Source of the DNA: Hofstenia miamia
Lineage: Eukaryota; Xenacoelomorpha; Acoela
DNA: 64,000 nt
Direction of reading: 5' to 3'
Assembly (NCBI GenBank): GCA_004352715.1
Contig: SCFE01000015.1
Location: forward strand, 2,437,536 to 2,501,535
Shown here: positions 37,422-50,600 of the stretch, piece by piece
How the letters are laid out: every line of letters starts with the position of its first letter
Numbering within the stretch: position 1 is the first letter of the stretch
Notes under the pieces: generated by a model
What the model was told of the DNA's origin: nothing
The model's input: the letters and a program-made list of their open reading frames with translations, nothing else
Databases searched by the model: none
Position numbers and translations under genes: made by a program

Positions 37422-37860
37422 TCGATCATCACTAGCAAAAATATTCAATTGGGCAATAGGAACTCTGAATTATATTGATAAGCATAAATCAGTGAGCACT
37501 TTTATAAAAGGTGGCAATGTTCTTGCACCATTGTATTTTATCGAATATCAAACTCTTTGTATGATACACAAGTATGTACACAATTCAAAAACTACGCAAT
37601 TTTTAAGCTATTATATCAAAACCAATGATAGAAACCACAATTTGCATAGTAGTATTAATCGCCCAGATTCATTTTCATTTAAACCTTCTAGATTATGGAA
37701 TGACTTAAATCTCGAAATAAAAAAGGAACAAAATTATAAACATTTTAGAAGAAAAATTAAAAAAAATTTATTATCCAAACAATCACTATTAGAAATATCA
37801 AACAAATTAAGCACATGGACAGATTTCATTGGACATTTGAAATTTACGCCCTATAAGTAA
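37392..37860 (+). pseudogene. LINE ORF2 C-terminal domain, copy A
   Basis: Sequence matching copy B (62740-63120, minus) almost base for base. It encodes KIFNWAIRTLNYIDKHKSV, FIKGGNVLAPLYFIEYQTL and RLWNDLNLEIKKEQNYKHF, ending FTPYK*. An additional open frame begins at 37492. It is the usual post-RT tail of CR1/jockey-type ORF2. Confidence 0.85.
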
Positions 37861-37999
37861 GTGTGCATATTTTTAATTTTGTAAATATACATGTATAGTA
37901 GTTTGTAGAAATTGTTTGTTTATGTTAGCAATAAATTTGCTTGACTCTTATCCTTGCACATCACAGCTTCATGCTGGTATCCCTCTCAGCTCAGGGAAC

Positions 38000-38182
38000 T
38001 CACCAGTTCCCAGGGAGTCTGAGAGCTTTCCTCAGGACTCTAGCAGTTCCTAACAATGCTGCCTTCTGTGCTACTGCTCCTCCCCACTTTGGTACTCCCA
38101 ACTGCTCCAAGTATCTCTTATGCTTCTTACTTACTGCTCCTAGTGCTCCTACTACTACCGGGACTACTTCAACCTTCTTTAA
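38000..38182 (-). pseudogene. R2/NeSL-like non-LTR element, C-terminal domain (partial)
   Basis: A GC-rich minus-strand frame entering from the assembly gap reads VEVVPVVVGALGAVSKKH, then YLEQLGVPKWGG and AQKAALLGTARVLRKALRLP before TGA. The VPVVxGALGxV ... QKxALLGTAxxLRK signature is known to me from C-termini of many animal R2/NeSL-like reverse transcriptases (from memory, not searched). Its 3' UTR meets the 3' end of LINE copy A tail to tail near 37950. The composition is very unlike the neighbours, suggesting a young or differently derived element. Large ORFs called across the gap here are N artefacts. Confidence 0.72.
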
Positions 38183-39182
38183 NNNNNNNNNNNNNNNNNN
38201 NNNNNNNNNNNNNNNNNNNNNNNNNNNNNNNNNNNNNNNNNNNNNNNNNNNNNNNNNNNNNNNNNNNNNNNNNNNNNNNNNNNNNNNNNNNNNNNNNNNN
38301 NNNNNNNNNNNNNNNNNNNNNNNNNNNNNNNNNNNNNNNNNNNNNNNNNNNNNNNNNNNNNNNNNNNNNNNNNNNNNNNNNNNNNNNNNNNNNNNNNNNN
38401 NNNNNNNNNNNNNNNNNNNNNNNNNNNNNNNNNNNNNNNNNNNNNNNNNNNNNNNNNNNNNNNNNNNNNNNNNNNNNNNNNNNNNNNNNNNNNNNNNNNN
38501 NNNNNNNNNNNNNNNNNNNNNNNNNNNNNNNNNNNNNNNNNNNNNNNNNNNNNNNNNNNNNNNNNNNNNNNNNNNNNNNNNNNNNNNNNNNNNNNNNNNN
38601 NNNNNNNNNNNNNNNNNNNNNNNNNNNNNNNNNNNNNNNNNNNNNNNNNNNNNNNNNNNNNNNNNNNNNNNNNNNNNNNNNNNNNNNNNNNNNNNNNNNN
38701 NNNNNNNNNNNNNNNNNNNNNNNNNNNNNNNNNNNNNNNNNNNNNNNNNNNNNNNNNNNNNNNNNNNNNNNNNNNNNNNNNNNNNNNNNNNNNNNNNNNN
38801 NNNNNNNNNNNNNNNNNNNNNNNNNNNNNNNNNNNNNNNNNNNNNNNNNNNNNNNNNNNNNNNNNNNNNNNNNNNNNNNNNNNNNNNNNNNNNNNNNNNN
38901 NNNNNNNNNNNNNNNNNNNNNNNNNNNNNNNNNNNNNNNNNNNNNNNNNNNNNNNNNNNNNNNNNNNNNNNNNNNNNNNNNNNNNNNNNNNNNNNNNNNN
39001 NNNNNNNNNNNNNNNNNNNNNNNNNNNNNNNNNNNNNNNNNNNNNNNNNNNNNNNNNNNNNNNNNNNNNNNNNNNNNNNNNNNNNNNNNNNNNNNNNNNN
39101 NNNNNNNNNNNNNNNNNNNNNNNNNNNNNNNNNNNNNNNNNNNNNNNNNNNNNNNNNNNNNNNNNNNNNNNNNNNNNNNNNN
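38183..39182. other. Assembly gap (1000 N)
   Basis: A round-number N block joins the R2-like fragment to LINE copy D; the true length and order are unknown. Confidence 0.97.
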
Positions 39183-39747
39183 CATTTAATTGGTGTATAA
39201 AAACTCTAAACTTTGCACAAAAGCATGACGAAGCATCAGTATATCGTAATAAATATAAAATATTATCTCCGTTCTATCAAATTCATATGCATATGCTATC
39301 TATCTTATTTAAATTCAAATCTCTACAAACATCTCTCCTTTTCCTTAATGACTATATTAAATTAAATGAGCGATCGCAAAAATTTTTTAGTTTAGATAAA
39401 AATTATAATGGCTTCCATCACATATCAATTAAATTGTGGAATAATTTAGATTATGAAACGCGAATAGAAAAAAACTATAAAAAGTTTAGAAAAAAATTGA
39501 AACAATTTCTTCTAATAAAACAGTATACATTACGGTAATACACTTCATGCATTTGAAACATACATTCAACATTGAGCACCTACACAAACATCCACTCAAA
39601 CATTGACTATATTATTATATATTGTACATATTAATTTGTAGTAATTTGTTCATGTTTATTTTCTTTTGTCATGTGTTAGTTTGTAGATATTGTATACATA
39701 TAATGCGCAATAAATTTGCTCTGACTCTTATTATTATTATTATTATT
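39183..39747 (+). mobile_element. LINE copy D, 3' end
   Basis: Starts at the gap. It encodes a C-terminus homologous to copy A but diverged: CIKTLNFAQKHDEASVYRNK, KILSPFYQIHMHM, HHISIKLWNNLDYETRIEKN and YKKFRKKLKQFLL, with a stop near 39536. The 3' UTR ends GCAATAAATTTGCTCTGACT followed by a TTA repeat (39728-39747). It belongs to a sister subfamily of copies A and B. Confidence 0.85.
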
Positions 39748-40440
39748 GAAGCAATGTTAACAGACAAGGTTATATTGCAATACATTGCAATATTTTCGGA
39801 AGGTGTTTTTTTTAAAAGTAATTTTTGCTTGTAATTCTTTATGTTTCGTGGGTTAACTTTTAGCAATAATCAACATAATGACATTAATAATAAGGCACAA
39901 GAGAACCAGACTGAAATATTTAATGGCAGCATAAAGTCATGCTCTACATTATAGGATTCCATGGTTATCTATAAAAATATATGAAGACCATTTGTATTCA
40001 TTTGGTTTACAAAGAAATTATACGAAATAATTTCCCACTAACCAAAGAATCGACTTTACATCGCACTCTCAAAATCACCATTAAGGTAAAAAATATGACG
40101 ACTGTAATAAACAAATCGAAATAAAATTACTTCAATGTAAAATGTCCTTGATATGTACAAGTAGAAGAATATGGCCACATACTGCTAAACTTAGATTTCA
40201 ATACTCTGACATATATACAATGATTTCAATTAACTGACACCAGCTAAATCAGAATTGCAAAATTCAAATAAAATTGAGGGTTGAGTTGACCGATGCTATT
40301 TTTTACAGAAAATCATTTTAAGATGAACAAAAAAGAAAATGTGAGTATTTTAAAATCATAAATATGAAAAATATAAGTGAATGTGCATGGAATTTCATTG
40401 AGACTATATAAAAAGTGAATATAAAAAGTTGAATACTCAC

Positions 40441-40541
40441 TGAGTTCTTCCCACTGGAATTTGAAGTTGACAGTCGGGCAACATTTGAAATGACATGAAT
40501 ATCAGACGTGCTACGATTGCGATTGTAATCAGTGGCATCCA
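40441..40541 (-). CDS. RasGAP-gene linker exon (Ser/Thr/Asn-rich)
   Basis: A 101-bp exon with acceptor taatattttag and near-consensus donor TCA|GTGAGT. It takes 2 nt and leaves 0. The product is polar and probably disordered: DATDYNRNRSTSDIHVIS followed by NVARLSTSNSSGKNS. I see no domain. It is attributed to the RasGAP gene because the phase matches the 57.1-kb exon upstream (T+TG, Leu) and the 33.0-kb exon downstream (phase 0), and because the vertebrate paralogs carry a Ser-rich insertion at this place inside the split PH region. Sequence identity does not prove the link. An unrelated gene, or an alternatively spliced exon, remains possible. Confidence 0.75.
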
Positions 40542-42561
40542 CTAAAATATTAAGGACAATCAACAAAATTTAACAGTACACAGAATGTTTCTCCACCAAG
40601 TTTAAACTAGAGAAACACATTTACTAACATGTCATTAAAAACAAATATAGTAGCAACAATCGAGATTTCAGATTTCAGGCGTCAACACTTGAAATACTAT
40701 CAGTGATTTTCGAGTAACGTCAGGGTGAGTGTAAACAAATTAATTCAAGTGTCAAAATACGTTTTGCTGACAGAGTAAACGATCGACGGAATAGTGATAA
40801 ATTTTGACGTGATTTTCCCATATTAAATGATTGGTCAATAATTCCAATGTCTTAGTTTAAAGATTAGTATAGATTATGACGCTGATATTGTCAACATGTC
40901 AAAGAAAAAGCAATGTTCACATGTGCATACATATTTTTTTTTGAAAAAAATGATTTTCATTTTGTTAATTATGCAGATAGATGACATGACTTCATTCAAA
41001 TTGGCGCGTGAAGATGTTTTGGAAATAACAATTTCATTGATGATTTTCTGAATCTGTGAATAAAACCTCATCTCATCAGACTCTTTACTTTTTGTTAAAA
41101 AATTCATAACCCTAATACATTCACATACAACTACAAAAAATCGTAATGCGATTAAATTTTGAATTAAAATTACTGCAAACATTCTTAAAGTAATGAGGAC
41201 ATATATACATCATTTCAACAACCATAAATATATTAGCCCACTGCTTAATAACCACTTTTCAAATATATTTTCAAAGTCATATCCCAATAATAAGTTATTG
41301 AAAGTCATTTGAAAACAGGGGTTTTAGTTTAAACCTAAGATTCAAACTAGCACTCTGTGGAACAAAAGCACCTACTCCGTTACATTAGATCTATTCCAAC
41401 CTTCCCCATTACATAATCTGGTTCTATGGTATCATGTGGTCCTACAACTCAATAAACAACATTTAGCTCCATTGGTTCAAAATTTATAGAAACTAAAAAC
41501 GAAATGTCCAAATCATTTCGGATAGGCATAGAAATATGGCCAAATTATTAAAGCAATGCGCGGATGGTATTAGTGATTTCACTTATGATGCCTGCCTATA
41601 TATTGGAAAATATACCCTGAGAATTTAGTTGAAGCTTTCATTCACATTGAACTAGCAGGTACCACAAAACATATAATCGAATCTACCAATTATTTATACA
41701 AAAAATACCAATCCCATTGCCACGGGTTATATAAATACGTAGGTAATAGCCAGTTCACGAACGAATACTACAAACATTAACCAATGCGTCTCAACAGAAT
41801 ATTGCAATTACGTTATTTATAATATTAGTGGGAATACTTTTCTACTAAGATACTGCCAATTATTAAGTAGCATTAATTCACATTAAGCATTTCATAAAAT
41901 GATTAATGTTGATTAATGAGTTAAGAGGTTCTAAACTAAAGGAAAAAATTTATAATTTCAGCCATTTTCCCATTATGTACTTTGGTCAATAAATTTCAAA
42001 CTACAAACGCACAACAAATTTCAACAGCAGATTTGTATTCAAAATTGACATTTGCGATTCTTAAAAATATTTTTCTTATTTAATGAACAGTCCAGCAAAA
42101 ATTTTAAACAATAAATTGCTAGGAACCCAAAATTGAAATTTGGCGTGAGAGAAATCGATTTTTATCCATCTTATATGCATACACATTTACAGATACATAC
42201 CCACACACGCATATATATAAATATATATAAATATATATATATATATATTTCACTGTAGCCAGTATTTCATTTTGTAACGCGTCCAAATTAGCTCGCAATA
42301 TTATATAAAATGGGTACTAGGAGTCCAACCCGGGCTGATAAATGTGTGTATAAAAAATTGTCAGTTACTGAATTCTAAGTGAAATTACATAATTTCGAAA
42401 TTGACTGTTTGCACTAATTATTTTTTAATACAATTTAATCAAGAGCATTTGCAAAATCCATTGCATTTTGCGAGCGACAGCCATTTGCGAATTAGTGACG
42501 CAACATTTGCGTTTTAATGATACCGATCCTTGGTAATGCGTGCTTTATATATTTTTCCACT

Positions 42562-42591
42562 AAAGATATATATATATATATATATATATAT
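42562..42591. repeat. (AT)n microsatellite
   Basis: About 13 AT units; another AT-rich run lies at 42210-42248, and the 320 bp between them shows no convincing TIR. Confidence 0.9.
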
Positions 42592-42821
42592 TTAATTGCG
42601 GCATGTTTCGACAAACTTTGTTGGGATTTTCAAACATTTACAGAAATGTTCCAAACTTTTTCATTTAATGATTCAAAATATATTTAAATTTGATTGATGT
42701 CTGAATATTTAGTAATGTTTTCTTAGTTGATTTAACATCATTTCGTGCTTAGTTAATCAAATATTTGAATCTTGCTCAAATTACAAAAGGTTAGCAGAGA
42801 TTTTAGATATTAAATCTCAAT

Positions 42822-43290
42822 AATAATAATGGATATCCACAAAAACTAATTCGTAAGATTATGGATAGGAAATGTTCATGCAATACACAAGATTCAAATT
42901 CTACACATAACCAAGACAAAACAAAAGTATACAGAAAGTTGCCATCTATAAAATCATGAGAACAACTGAAGAAAACAATAAGAATATATAACAAAGAATT
43001 ACCAACTTCGAAAATTTGCCCAGTATTTTACGCTAAAAAGACCATGGAAATTTCCCCTAATAAAGATAATATACCAATTTTATTGTCTTCTGGTATCGTT
43101 TATTCATATGACTGTGATGAATGTTCAAGTTCATACATTGGCGAGGGTAGAAGACATTTAAAAACTCGGGAAAGGAACATATAAGAGGGCATTTGCAATT
43201 CGTAATAAATATTTACATGGATGTGAACCTAAGCTGAAAATTTTTGACAAACTAATAAGAAATCGTGAAACTAAAATCGCAAAAGCAGTT
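42822..43290 (+). pseudogene. Penelope-like element, GIY-YIG endonuclease fragment
   Basis: The frame starts NNGYPQKLIRKIMDRKC, a block found after the RT in Penelope-like elements. After one stop it continues LKKTIRIYNKELPTSKIC, then KDNIPILLSSGIVYSYDCDE, CSSSYIGEGRRHLKTRE, a stop, and (with a frame change) LKIFDKLIRNRETKIAKA. SGIVY..DCDxCxxxYIGExxRxLxxR is the GIY-YIG endonuclease signature, here with GIVY in place of GIY, as usual for Penelope. The RT is missing. At least two stops and one frameshift make it inactive. Confidence 0.88.
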
Positions 43291-43624
43291 TTGCCTTTTC
43301 AACTTGCACTTACACCGCTTGCGCTTTTGTGCTTTCGCTTATAGCGCTTATGAATTTTAGGTTATTATCTCTTCACTTTACTTTACAATAGAATAGAAGA
43401 ATGTATACTTAGAATGCGAAAAAAAATCAATAAAAATACTAATGTAAAATAGGGTTAGAAAGAAATAATATCACAATATACATAAATTAAGGCAGCTATT
43501 TACATCAGAGATAGAATCGTGTCGATTCGGCAAAAGTTCTGGTCAGATCGAGTTGATAATTTTATATTCAAGCCGAAATGATATGTTTGGATCCTACTTT
43601 CAGACTTTTTAGCATTCCTTACTT

Positions 43625-43889
43625 TTAGATATTGATAAGTAGGTTTATGTAGGAAGCTGTGAACGCCTCGGCTCACAAGCGCATTTGTTATGATTCTTGA
43701 CTGAATATTGATGGTGACTTATTCCAAAATAGATTCTAGAATATTTNNNNNNNNNNNNNNNNNNNNNTTAGATATTGATAAGTAGGTTTATGTAGGAAGC
43801 TGTGAACGCCTCGGCTCACAAGCGCATTTGTTATGATTCTTGACTGAATATTGATGGTGACTTATTCCAAAATAGATTCTAGAATATTT
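43625..43889. repeat. 122-bp exact direct duplication around a 21-N gap
   Basis: Bases 43625-43746 and 43768-43889 are identical and separated only by N. This is most simply a contig overlap that was not merged. Confidence 0.9.
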
Positions 43890-44592
43890 CAGCCCTCACA
43901 TAGTATCACTAATGAGTTCCCATGCTACAAGGATTTTGATGTTTCTTATTGGCTTTCTGGGAAATACATAAAATACAAAATCGTATATGCTTGCACTTCA
44001 AGGTAATTTAGCCCAAACATGTTGTGGTTAATTATAGAGAAACTTCTCTTCTGCAGGGTTATCTGTTGCAGACCATCGGCGAAGCTTAGATCGAATAACA
44101 GCTGGAACCTTAGAATTAAAAAATTCCGATAATTATCTAGGAATTGTCAAAGGATTCTATAATCTTGATATATTATAATACAGTTTGTTTGTATATTTCT
44201 TATTTTTATAATTATTTTCACACAAAAGTAATAGTACCAATCTTGAGCAATCCAAAACCGGATCACAAAAAGCTGGAAATTTTAATTTGCTTCTAAATCT
44301 ACGATAATAAATATCATGCTTATGCAATGAAAATAGTAGTAATATTTTTGTTATAATTATGTTGTTTTACCTGTTTGTAATTAGTCACAATGGACTAACG
44401 TTTACGGGCAGTCCCACCAATCAATTTGAGCTGCAATATACTAGAATCGATTCATTTCAAAAATACGGAGATAAAACTTCCTTAAAACTAGGAATATACA
44501 ATGCGGAAATAGAATTTTTCCTGAAATTCATGAACATTTGCTTAGCATTGCGAAATTAGTAGCAGGTCTAAGTGCGCCACGTATGCAGTTTA

Positions 44593-44609
44593 CGCTTATC
44601 AATACACTG

Positions 44610-44641
<32 letters not shown>

Positions 44642-44658
44642 CAGTGTATTGATAAGCG
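44593..44658. repeat. 66-bp near-perfect hairpin
   Basis: CGCTTATCAATACACTGATA is followed by a TA run and its exact inverse TATCAGTGTATTGATAAGCG. Only one T:G pair near the centre breaks the symmetry. It could be a fold-back remnant of a DNA transposon end pair or a palindromic microsatellite product. Confidence 0.92.
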
Positions 44659-47600
44659 CAAGCTATATATATATTCCAGGAATGCGTTACACACAATATA
44701 CGGCGAAAAATATTTTTAATATCATGATTTGTAGAGTTAGGCTTTTCATAAATTCAAATAAAATCTACCTTGCAAATCAACCAAATTAGAAGGAATCTGG
44801 TCGTGATTCAAAGATTGCTAAGCATTATATTTAGTCTCCACAGAATCTATTCGAGGAATGACACAAAATATAAATTACAAATTTAATGATCACCACTAAA
44901 TAATTCATTCTACATTAATGTATATCTTTCCAAACAGATGCACAAGTACCGCTCGCGTCGAAAACGTAAATAATAATAAAATAAATTGTTTTGAAGAAAA
45001 GAAGAAATAATTAATAAAAAGCCGACGTTTACAATCAAAATCTATTTTAATTTCTCAAATTATTGTTGAGTTGTAGATCAAGTAACTTGTTGTTGTTGTT
45101 GTTTGAAATTCGCTATTAATGATGAAATTTGGTCGAATTTTTTACAGCGACGAACGGCACGAATTGAACCCACCAATTGTATTGAGCAGTTAATACAAAA
45201 CTAAAAGAAATTACCAAAGTATGTTTACACCAACTAGTGGCTGATATAGGAACCGTTTCGAAAAAAAACACACTGCTGAACGGCTCGATCCGGTTTCGAC
45301 TCTAGAGATAAATTTCATTCATACATATTTTCTACAAATAATAACCAAAGTGTAAATATGCGTACTATCAAGCAAACGATGAACAATTACATTGCATTTA
45401 ATAAATACAGTCAATATGCTTGTTCGTGCACACTTTCAATGCTCAACGAAAAGACATGTGCACACATGTTTGTAAATATGTTAATAGGGTGTTAAGACAT
45501 TTAATACATGAAATAGTCAATATGTGCATCAAGGTCAATGAAATGCGGATTAATGTCTAAAAAACAACCGAAACTTACAGAATTGAGGTGGTTCATCGCA
45601 GCTGTCATTTCGCGACATAAATTTCAAAGTAAATCTCACTTAAACTCACAATACTCGAGGGAATGATGCCAAAAGATGTTTTACTGTAATAACTTGAGAA
45701 ATCAGTTCATTTTAAATCTCATACACGCTGAACTTATACTCACAACAAAAATCATAAAAGTGATCAAAAAATCTGTAATTAGCAATAGTTTTTGGAGATA
45801 TTTGATATTTAAATGCGCTAGTAGAGTTTCGAAGACAGCTAAATGCCTTAAATTTTTATAAGCATGGAAATTGTTAAGCATATATTTCTAGTAATAAAAT
45901 AGGTTGTAACTCGAAAGTTTAGTTCAAGAGATTTAATTAGAAAAAGGGGACAGACCTGTAGTTGGTATCCAATAAACAGAACAAACGCGATGTCCTACTA
46001 CCATGGCAAATAATTGAGGGAAAGAGACAGATGTGTGCAGCGGTGCGTAAATGTTCTTACAGCTGATGAAGGGAAGTGGTTGAATAATCTTTGCACAGAG
46101 TAAATCTATTAACTAACTCCACAGAGAGTTAATCGCTATCAATAGCACTCATTCAACAAACGAAACAATCACCAGACTCATAGACAAATTATTATGCTTC
46201 TCAATCTCACTCTCAAAAAAATAACACTCAAATTATAATTGAAATTCCATTTCACGGGATATTCTGCTCCACGAGTTATGCCAAGAACTATTACCGAGAA
46301 TTCCAATTAGACGAGGAGTTGTTTTTGCTTCGTAAACATTAACTAACCTACTTATAAAAGACGATAATGCATATAACTTTACATGAAAAAGCCAGTGAGA
46401 ATTTACTTTATTCTCTATGATGAAAGCTGTAGTGCTTTCTAATAGTTGGATGAACCTTCCAAGTATATGCCATTAAGGTTGCAAATTCCCAATGACGTCA
46501 TCTGCGTTTATGACGTCTATTGTAATTTAAGTTTATTGAGAGCATTTGTTACTACGACGAGAATCCACTCATTACATGTTAAAAATATTTCTAATGCCCA
46601 TACCAACATTGAGCCGAAAAGAAAATCTATCACAACTTATTTCCTAAGAAATATACGCATTTCATATAATAAAATAAGATTAAGTACACTTTATAAACTT
46701 TCAATGAAAGTAAGTGAGCTTAATATAAAGCTAACAAAGCCACAAAATAGTGATACTAGCAAAAAGTAGTTTCACTTTTCATCTACGTATGAGGTTAAAC
46801 TAATCTACATAAAACTACAGAAACCTAAATTATAGTTTGATGTTAGATCGGTAATAATGAAAAGGTAACAATTGCAAACTAAACGACACTAGGTGTGCAC
46901 ACGTGCGCCAAAAAGAAATATGCGGAATAGTTTGTTTAATTCTTTAAGTTTCAATTAGCTCAACTTTGAAAAGCAATATTCAAACTCAGTCGGAGTAACA
47001 ACCAAATATAACCAAATGCCAGGGATGGTAAGTTTGGGTATAATTTAGAGATTTATTATCTAAAGTGACCAAAGATTCTCAGCTTGTTTCAAGTTTTCCA
47101 TTCAGCTTTATTTCGTCAACATGCGAAAAATACTAGCGACTTCAATTGAATTTTTTAACAAGTGAAGTAATTTTTCGAACATTTTCACAACATACACTTC
47201 TATAAAACGGTTGTTTCGCTTTTGTCAATCAACATACAATTGTCGAGGAAATGCCAAAGAATTTGAGGTAACGTTTGATCAAAGATGGCATTTCTAGCGT
47301 TACGGGAATGCAACTCCTATTCATTCAATGGCGATGAAGAGAACACTTAAAATATCCGTAAAAGCTGACAGGATTTTGAGGTGTCTCAACAAACTTTGTT
47401 CCTCTATAACTAAGTTGGTCCATGAAAGATTGATGTCTATACGCATAATTATACATTTGCTGAAAATAAACGTGAATTGATGCAGGTATGGGTTTTCAAA
47501 ATAATCGTTTAGATGGAATTTTCTACGTTACAACCAGTGATGTCCAGTTAAAGGTTTTCTTTAAGATCCTGAAACTTATTTTGGTATAAATAAGATATAT

Positions 47601-50600
47601 TGGAATCATATATACGAATTGAATACCAAAATTTTTATCTAAGATTATAACACGATTCTTCAATATGAAAAACAACAAACCTAAACAAAATTATGAAAAA
47701 TAGGCGAGTTTAAATACCACAACGCGCTCATTTCTAATATCCAGATACAATAAAACACATTATATTTTGTGACAATTATAAAAATATTGATTGCTAAGTA
47801 CATCTAAGTAAACTGATTAAATTGTCATCCCATACCTTTTATTGGATTAATTGTAAACAATTATTCATATACAAGGGTTTGCAAATTTATACGATTTGTA
47901 TATACGAAGTCACATGAATCGAATATGATCGCATACACGATATATTAATCTGGAAATCACTAGTTACAACTAGAAATATTTGCTCGAATATTTTCGCAAG
48001 TAAACCACAAAACTTGGGCTGCATTTGGTTGGCAGAGCATTGCTTATATGTTCATGCCCATGAAAACATACATAGCAGAAGTCCGCAAAAATATAGGACC
48101 TAATTCTGTCCCTAAACTGCACGGTAGCTACATTTCAACAAAATTACGCTCCAATTACAATTGTTCTCGTGAGTACATGGTAATTTTGGAATTGACCATT
48201 TAGAGCATTTTATTAATTTTTCTCAAAGTACATTATGAAGTTTAATTAGGGTTTCTGTAAAGTCTTAAGACACATGGCCGGCACTGCAAGGTTGTGCATA
48301 GACATGAAACATATCAATAACAAAAACCCAAAACCCAACTAGGGTTTTTTGTTAAACGTAAAATTGACATTTTTTTGATTTCATCTAAAGATTTGATAAC
48401 ATTTTTGGCGGGTCAATCCAAACTGCTGTAGCAAATTTATAAACAACTGAAGAATTAAACTATTTACCCGTTAGAAGACAAAGACATTGAAGTTAAAGTA
48501 CTTCAAAGTGATATTTAGCTTATTACACAGGTTCTTTGAATTCTAAATAATTAAATGTAATGTCCCAACTTCAACAAAAAATTGAGAAAATTAGCGATTT
48601 TAAAGTATTAAATTATATGTACAATAATTTAACTTCTCATACTAGTGAATTTTCAAGAGCAAAAATTACTCAAAATTGAAAGCACTAAATCCTACATTCG
48701 CGGAAGTGCAAACACAGCAAAAATTCCAAATGAAATATTACCTCTTTTGACAGAATATTTCCCAACTAAAAATAAAAGTGTCACAGATTTATCATTTGTT
48801 TGGCAAATATTTAATTTAAAACGATTATTGAGAAAATTTAGTAGATCACTACTGCAAAAACCAGCTTACTCACACAGTGGATTGTAGTGCAAATATTCAA
48901 AAGTTAAGTAGAATGAAATTTATAACTAATGTACGTATTGCATAGGTTGTATAACACAAATTTTACGTGCATTTAACTAAAAATCAAATAGAAGAAATAA
49001 CACATAATTGTTAATTCTCGAATTTTAAACAATATTGATACTAAAAGCATCATCAAACGTTTCAAATAAAGAGTAATTGCTTAATTATACACTCAATTGA
49101 AATATAATTCAAATAGTTCTTATCCAGATGCAAATTTTATTTATAATAAAATATTATAAAATGGCAAGGAATATTGTAAATGTACTACAAAGGCGTCAGG
49201 CGTGGATAACCAATTCTACGCACGTCTGTGGAGTAGCTAACAGGCCGTTCAAGAATCCTAACTACAGTACTAGGTACATTGCTAGATAGTGAGACCAAAT
49301 AAATTATAAGAACTACATAACGTAAATAAAGTCAAATAAAAACTACATTGAGCATGCGCAGTGAAGAATCTACGGGTTATTTCGGGGAAATTCCCTCGCC
49401 TGGAAAAATAATTATCCCTCGAAGCATCAGCATTTTGCTAATGTACAATGAAGCAGCTAGAACTAATAGGAGACTCGAATACAATTAGTAATAATCCTGA
49501 ATTAATTTTTTACCCAATTTCCTGACTATGCTTAAAATCCAAAATACCGTGCTTGCATAAAACCAGCATGATTGCAACTCTGAGCTGTACCTATTTGAAA
49601 CCAGCATCCCCGGAATTTCAATGTTAGATTGAACACTGACCATGCGCTATGCAGTTTGAGTCTATAGGACTGTAATATAAAAAACCATAAATATGAGTAA
49701 AATATGAAAGGTGCACAAAACACTGTTAAATAAAATCAGTGAGGGCTCAATTAACGCCAAGAAAAATGTTGACTTGAATTTCACCTTTGAGATCGTCTTC
49801 ACCTTAATAATCAAACATACTCTCTGAATAATTTTAGAAAGGTTTCAGTTCTATTGAATTCTGACTGCATTATGCGAAGTACTGCGCCTCTTTTTGAAGT
49901 ATTCTACTGATAATATGAACTTGAAGCAAAACATCATACAAATGATGACTGGCAAAATACACAACAAAGAAGAAACTTCTTTTAGTAACGCCCCAGCTTC
50001 AGAAATAGTGCTACCGTCATTTCTGTCAACCGCATACGCAACAATGTTCTCAAGTTGGATGCCAGCATTTTGCCTCTTATATTTGCAACATTGACATATA
50101 ATATGTAAGTGAAATTTCAAAATATTAATTTTTGAGCCACCTTAACTATCGGGTTTCTTTCATTCGATCAGATACAACAAATTATAGTTAAATTTTCTAA
50201 TTTTTGGACTAACAATACAGAAACAGTAAGCAAAGACAACGTTGTGCAAGAGCCCATGGAAAATATTTATAAATTATAATAATTAAATAGCATGTTAGTC
50301 GATTACTAAAATTGTATGAACATTGACTCGAGAAATAAGCTCTAAATATTTTATTAGCTTTTGCTGTAATTACAAGTTTGTTTTTTTCTTTACTTTCTAA
50401 TGTCAGAGGTGATATGTTATATTTTAAATGACTATCTTGTGCTGACGGCTAGTTCGCCTGGCTAGCCTTATATTCCAACAAATTAATCGCAAACTACTAC
50501 TTGTCGAAATTAAAAACCGTTGAATAAATAAATTGAAAATTTAGCTTAATTACGTAAGGAAATTGCTATAAAGAATTAGTAGAGAGCTGCTTTCAGTTGC

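Larger units (their letters stand above)
36136..37950 (+). mobile_element. CR1/jockey-like LINE copy A, internally deleted
   Basis: A 5'-truncated non-LTR element preceded by an ATT run (36121-36135). It carries the end of an APE-type endonuclease, the linker and the first RT motif, then jumps to the ORF2 C-terminus and a 3' UTR ending GCAATAAATTTGCTTGACTC. The RT catalytic core is absent. An N-run (37129-37311) interrupts it. The same 3' terminus recurs at 39.7, 62.5 and 63.7 kb. Confidence 0.88.
33077..40440 (-). other. Intron between the 40.5-kb and 33.0-kb exons
   Basis: Holds the hAT MITE at 33599, the LINE/gap complex at 36.1-39.7 kb and a short coding-like minus-strand stretch near 35.7 kb (KTAFCSQKTRANKRKKLGS) whose phase does not suit the gene. 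Other DNA here is AT-rich with nothing recognised. Confidence 0.55.

Noticed and set aside
37941-39200. Very long ORFs of 338-419 codons
   Set aside because: They consist almost entirely of X from the 1000-N gap.
42210-42591. DNA between two AT microsatellites as a TA-target element
   Set aside because: The two ends do not form a convincing inverted repeat.
46446-46769. 107-codon ORF
   Set aside because: No motif or coding context; not supported.
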